Assembly: GCA_016283615.1 (NCBI GenBank) | Contig: JAEENG010000039.1 | Location: forward strand, 1-46,274 | From: Treponema sp. | GTDB lineage: Bacteria; Spirochaetota; Spirochaetia; Treponematales; Treponemataceae | Direction: 5' to 3' | Length of the DNA: 46,274 nucleotides | Shown here: piece by piece, positions 43,215 to 46,274 of the stretch | Layout of the letters: the number at the start of each line of letters is the position of its first letter | How positions within the stretch are numbered: the stretch's first letter is position 1 | The notes under the pieces: model-generated | What the model was told of the DNA's origin: nothing | Databases searched by the model: none | Seen by the model: only the letters and a program-made list of their open reading frames with translations | Program-made: the position numbers and the translations under genes

Positions 43215-43778
43215 GTGGAAGATTTATACAGTATTCTTGAAGTAAGCAAAACTGCAACTCAGGACCAGATTAAAGCTTCATATAAAAAACTTGCCCGTAA
43301 ATATCATCCGGATTTACATCCCGGCGACAAGACGGCAGAAGAGAAATTTAAACAGATTAACGCCGCATACGATGTGCTGGGAGACGCCGCCAAACGCGCA
43401 CAGTACGATTCTTACGGCAGTTATGACTCTCAGTCGACATATAACTCTAACTGGGGCGGACAGAGCGCCCGTGACCCGTGGTCTGCGTGGGCAGGTGCAT
43501 GGCAACAGCAGAACCAGCAGAACAATTACAGCCGGAACGACGACCCGTACGGCGCATGGCGCACATACACAAATTATGAACGACGCTCATACACAAAAGG
43601 CGACTATTTTTTTAGCCTGCTCAGAAACCTCGCAATTACAGCCGTTTGTTTTTCTTTGAGCAGATACAGTATTCTTTTATTTCCGTTCGGGCCGATTTTG
43701 TGCCTTGCAGGTATTGTTTCCGGCATCGGTGGAATTATAAGGAGTCTGCGCGGTCTTTTAACCGGCAGCGGAAAATAA
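43215..43778 (+). CDS. Membrane-anchored J-domain protein
   Basis: DnaK co-chaperone recruited to the membrane. The 187 residues begin with a complete J-domain (1-68), including the catalytic HPD in [11 protein letters not shown] Gln/Asn/Ser/Trp/Tyr-rich linker follows (about 69-130), and then two hydrophobic segments near the C-terminus (about 135-152, 154-175). It lacks the Gly/Phe zinc-finger layout of DnaJ. The start is a GTG preceded by AGAAAGGAAA. It stands alone and ends in a terminator shared with infA. Its target is unknown; the aromatic/Gln linker may bind clients. Confidence 0.88.
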   Translation: MEDLYSILEVSKTATQDQIKASYKKLARKYHPDLHPGDKTAEEKFKQINAAYDVLGDAAKRAQYDSYGSYDSQSTYNSNWGGQSARDPWSAWAGAWQQQNQQNNYSRNDDPYGAWRTYTNYERRSYTKGDYFFSLLRNLAITAVCFSLSRYSILLFPFGPILCLAGIVSGIGGIIRSLRGLLTGSGK

Positions 43779-43808
43779 AAAACTCTCCTGCATACAGCGG
43801 AGAGTTTT
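43779..43808. terminator. Bidirectional terminator between the J-domain gene and infA
   Basis: AAAACTCTCC pairs with GGAGAGTTTT (10 bp) over a 10-nt loop, with A and T tails at both sides. The two genes converge and end within 10 nt of it. Confidence 0.9.
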
Positions 43809-43815
43809 GTGAAGA

Positions 43816-44037
43816 TTAGCGCTCGCGGAAAATGATGCGTCCGCGGTTCAAATCATACGGAGAAAGAGCAACTTTTACGCTGTCGCCCGGAACGATTCTG
43901 ATGTAGTGCTTTCGCATCTTACCTGACAAGTGAGCCATGATTACATGACCGCCGTTTTTGAGTTCAACACGGAACATTGTATTAGGAAGAGCTTCCTTTA
44001 CAATACCTTCAACTTCAATTGCTTCTTCTTTAGCCAC
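43816..44037 (-). CDS. infA: Translation initiation factor IF-1
   Basis: Seventy-three-residue OB-fold protein binding the ribosomal A site during initiation. The sequence is typical: [48 protein letters not shown]. The ATG follows AAATGTGGC-type sequence with GGAGGAAA just upstream on the transcribed strand, giving strong initiation. It is encoded alone and not in a ribosomal-protein operon. Its promoter lies in the spacer shared with the DksA-like gene. Confidence 0.97.
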   Translation of the reverse strand: MAKEEAIEVEGIVKEALPNTMFRVELKNGGHVIMAHLSGKMRKHYIRIVPGDSVKVALSPYDLNRGRIIFRER

Positions 44038-44084
44038 ATTTCCTCCAAAAAAAGTTTGCTTTTTTGCTGAATCTTAATTATACT

Positions 44085-44114
44085 TTATTATCAACTTATG
44101 AAAAAAATTGTCAA
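44085..44114 (-). promoter_or_regulatory. infA promoter
   Basis: On the minus strand: TTGACA (44114-44109), 18-nt spacer, TAATAA (44090-44085). A weaker plus-strand promoter for the DksA-like gene (TTGCTG at 44064, TATTAT at 44086) overlaps it. Confidence 0.5.
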
Positions 44115-44129
44115 CGGGAGTAAGACATT

Positions 44130-44486
44130 ATGGAACAAGCATTTATTGAAAAAATGAAAGAGCAGCTGCTGGCTCAAAAAAAAGTTATTCTTGAATCACT
44201 TGCAGGACAAAACACTGACTATAAAAAAATCCTTGAAGGCGGTATCTCAGGAGACGAAGTTGACGTTGCTTCTGATGTAGTAGACGGACAGCTTCTGGAG
44301 TCTCTCGGCGCACAGGATTCCAACAGACTTCAGATGATTAACAATGCACTTGACAGAATCAAGCAGGGCTCTTACGGAAAGTGCCTTAAATGCGGCCAGG
44401 AAATTCCACAGGAACGTCTGGAAGCAATTCCATACGCTTTTATGTGTATCCAGTGCCAGACACACAACGAGCGTTCAAACCGCTAG
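44130..44486 (+). CDS. DksA/TraR-family zinc-finger protein
   Basis: Probable RNA-polymerase secondary-channel regulator of 118 residues. It has an N-terminal coiled-coil half (1-75), a tip motif DEVDVA (42-47) that matches the D-x-x-D-x-A of active DksA, and a C-terminal zinc finger with Cys85, Cys88, Cys106 and Cys109. The tip acidic residues are present, so rRNA-promoter control together with ppGpp is possible. It is divergent from infA behind GGGAG. Its stop is directly adjacent to the convergent PHP gene stop. Confidence 0.88.
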   Translation: MEQAFIEKMKEQLLAQKKVILESLAGQNTDYKKILEGGISGDEVDVASDVVDGQLLESLGAQDSNRLQMINNALDRIKQGSYGKCLKCGQEIPQERLEAIPYAFMCIQCQTHNERSNR

Positions 44487-45344
44487 TTAAATTGACATTG
44501 TAACAATATTGCCCTTTTCCGGGTAAGCAAGTTCGGTGTAACCGGCTTCCTTTACCTTCCGGAGGGCAAGATCAAAGGCATAATCCAGATTTTTTGAATC
44601 GTGGGCGTCGCTGTTTATCATGACAGGGACGCCTTCTTCGTATAAGAGGCTCAAAAAGTAATCAGACGGGTAGATGCAGTCGTAGCCGCGCGAAAGGGCG
44701 CCGGTGTTTACTTCTGCAATAACGCCTGCTTTTTTGATTGCGTGTGCCGTGAGTTTTACCTGCTCTTTGTACCAGCTTTCGTTCTCGTCAAAAAAGTGAA
44801 TTTTACCGTTAAACTTTCTTATTAAATCCGCGTGCCCAATAATCGAAAAATTGCATTCATCAAGCATCTGCCTTTCGCATTCAAAATAGTGGCAGATCAT
44901 TTTTTTTGCGTCGTCGTTGTAAATTTTCTTTAAGCCGTCCATTAAAATGGCCGGGCTGTTATCCACAGCCAGAACCTTGTCCAGTTCCTTTTCGCCGTTG
45001 TACATAAAATGAACGGAGCCGATTAAAAAGTCCGGATTGAATTTTCTGTATGCAAAAAAATCAGGGCGGCAGAAGTTCTGGATGTAGTCTGCTTCAAAAC
45101 CGAGTCTTATATCAATCTGCGAATTGTATTTCATTTTGAGAAAATCAATATTCATGCAGTAATTGTCAAAGTCCGCAGTTTTCATATTGAATGAAAGATC
45201 GTTCGGGTAAACGGAATGGCTCGAAAATCCAAGTATTTTAATTTCTTTGCCGATGGCAGAAAGAACGTTTTCTTCGAGGGTGCTTTTTCCGTCGCAGAAA
45301 ATTGAATGTGTATGAAAATTGGTTTTTATATATGGAACAGCCAT
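44487..45344 (-). CDS. HisJ-type histidinol-phosphatase, PHP family
   Basis: Metal-dependent phosphatase of the PHP family, similar in size (285 residues) to HisJ. Metal-binding motifs are present: NFHTHSIFCDGK (His-x-His, residues 9-20), GFSSHS, GFEADY, SVHFM, IIGHADLIRKF, and VMINSDAHD (last metal pair). The His operon is not nearby, so the histidinol-phosphate assignment comes from the family only; other phosphoesters are possible. The ATG overlaps the stop of the upstream kinase gene by 1 nt, so it is co-expressed with a signalling protein, an unusual neighbour. Confidence 0.85.
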   Translation of the reverse strand: MAVPYIKTNFHTHSIFCDGKSTLEENVLSAIGKEIKILGFSSHSVYPNDLSFNMKTADFDNYCMNIDFLKMKYNSQIDIRLGFEADYIQNFCRPDFFAYRKFNPDFLIGSVHFMYNGEKELDKVLAVDNSPAILMDGLKKIYNDDAKKMICHYFECERQMLDECNFSIIGHADLIRKFNGKIHFFDENESWYKEQVKLTAHAIKKAGVIAEVNTGALSRGYDCIYPSDYFLSLLYEEGVPVMINSDAHDSKNLDYAFDLALRKVKEAGYTELAYPEKGNIVTMSI

Positions 45345-46274
45345 TATTTTTTCTCCAGATAATCTTTAGAAAGTGATTTAAATACTTCGTATTCGTGTTC
45401 AAATTCGTTGAGGTCAAAGTTGCATGAAGCGATGTCTTCTGCCTTTGCCGACTGGTTCAATCGTTTTGCGTACTCGGCAAGTTTTGTGGCACTTATGGTT
45501 CCAGAACTGCCGCAAAGTGAGTGGCTTGCTGCGCGCAGTTCGGTAAAGTCACATTCTCCGATGGCTTTTTTTGCGTCCGCAATTATCTTGTCTGTCTGTT
45601 CAATAAATGAATTGATGATGCTTTCTGCAAGAGCCATGTCGCCTGCAACAGTTTCTGTAAAACTCTGTTTGTCCCAGGCGCTTTCCTTGTTGATTTCTAC
45701 GTTTATATTTGTGATCGAAGCAAGGTTTGCCGTTTCCATAACCGTGCTCCATTTTTCCAGAATATTTTTGATGGTATCGCTTTTAAATGGTTTTACGATA
45801 ATGTCGTTGATTCCGGAACTGATGTATGAATCAAAATCAGTTGAATCGTTGTTTGCGGTACAGGCGATGATAATTCCATTGTAGCCGTCTTTTCTGAGTT
45901 CAACTGTGGCTTCTATACCGTTCATTACAGGCATCTGGATGTCCATAAAGATTAAATCGATGTCCTTGTTTTCGCGGACGGCCTGGACTGCCTGCTGACC
46001 GTCTTCTGCAAGGTAAACATCGGCGCCTGTCTTTTTGACAAAGGTTTCGAGAAGTTTACGGTTAACAGGATGGTCTTCTGCAACGAGGATTTTAAGCTCA
46101 GAGGCAACCGGTTTTTCCGGGCGTGAGAGTGCCATTACTTCTTCGTCGTCTGCAAGTTCAAGTTCTTCGAGTTCTTCGCTCTGGTTACGGAGTTCGCTTT
46201 CCAGAAGCTCTGTGATTTTATGCTTTTTGAACGGCTTGTAAAGGTAACCGTCAAACCAGTTGAGCATCTTCATT
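45344..46274 (-). CDS. Hybrid sensor kinase C-terminal part: receiver plus HPt domain (partial)
   Basis: The frame runs off the window end; the first Met seen (46273) is not a credible start. The first 25 residues (WFDGYLYKPFKKHKITELLES) match the end of a receiver domain, so a preceding REC domain is truncated. An acidic linker follows (31-57). A complete receiver domain (59-175) has the phospho-acceptor Asp111 (FMDIQMPVMNG) and Lys161 (VKPF). An HPt domain has the phospho-histidine His251 (ASHSLCGSSGTI). This is the usual tail of a phosphorelay hybrid histidine kinase with two REC domains. It overlaps the PHP gene by one base. Confidence 0.85.
   Translation of the reverse strand, partial: MKMLNWFDGYLYKPFKKHKITELLESELRNQSEELEELELADDEEVMALSRPEKPVASELKILVAEDHPVNRKLLETFVKKTGADVYLAEDGQQAVQAVRENKDIDLIFMDIQMPVMNGIEATVELRKDGYNGIIIACTANNDSTDFDSYISSGINDIIVKPFKSDTIKNILEKWSTVMETANLASITNINVEINKESAWDKQSFTETVAGDMALAESIINSFIEQTDKIIADAKKAIGECDFTELRAASHSLCGSSGTISATKLAEYAKRLNQSAKAEDIASCNFDLNEFEHEYEVFKSLSKDYLEKK

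Overview
The window looks like a chromosomal segment of a gut- or rumen-type Treponema (Spirochaetes). This is an inference from gene content: a BatA/BatB/BatD aerotolerance-type operon, a FecR-like protein overlapping a CHASE2-cyclase, GTP-dependent PEP carboxykinase, a very large lipoprotein of treponemal style, and A/T-leaning spacers. No rRNA, tRNA, CRISPR array, insertion sequence or prophage was recognised.

Layout. 1-3221: dTDP-L-rhamnose operon rfbBACD, with rfbB cut by the window start. 3402-5143: small accessory stretch with a zinc-ribbon membrane protein, a HigB/HigA-type toxin-antitoxin pair, a 25-codon remnant of a nicotinamidase/isochorismatase-type gene, and a DUF523 protein. 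5225-8143 (-): a 972-residue lipoprotein. 8358-10250: FMN riboswitch, ribBA, ribH. 10327-22101: the centrepiece, a nitrogenase-like gene cluster (detailed below). 22236-28864: two paralogous exported transglutaminase-like proteins, a FecR-like protein and a CHASE2 adenylate cyclase. 29057-32443: pckG and an ArsB/NhaD/SLC13-type permease. 32440-35464 (-): a hypothetical protein, a solute-binding lipoprotein and a class I aminotransferase. 35563-43092: MoxR, DUF58, BatA, BatB (with a fused TPR part), BatD and an Smr-domain protein. 43215-46274: membrane-anchored J-domain protein, infA, a DksA/TraR-type protein, a histidinol-phosphatase-like PHP protein, and the C-terminal part of a hybrid sensor kinase.

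The nitrogenase-like cluster holds a LysR regulator, an ABC permease, a SsuA/TauA-like binding lipoprotein, an FtsX-type permease, a MalY/PatB C-S lyase, NifH, NifB, a NifX-like protein, a NifK-like and a NifD-like subunit (in that order), and a cysteine synthase. The D/K pair keeps all six P-cluster cysteine positions and the cysteine that anchors the active-site cofactor. It lacks the residues needed for N2 reduction: by eye alignment, the NifD positions His195, Gln191, Arg96 and His442 are Phe, Trp, Ser and Ala. NifE, NifN and NifV are absent. With C-S lyase and cysteine synthase in the same transcription units, the best reading is a reductase that liberates sulfur from an imported organosulfur compound, related in concept to the characterised methylthio-alkane reductase (Mar) but with its own layout.

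Six copies of one palindrome (AACCTA-N9-TAGGTT, a textbook T-N11-A LysR box) sit at the lysR promoter, the transport-operon promoter and the divergent nifH/nifB promoters. Each lies over a -35 element, a -10 element or the predicted transcription start. The cluster is therefore very probably one autoregulated regulon. Neither the binding-protein transporter nor the FtsX protein has an ATPase gene in the window.
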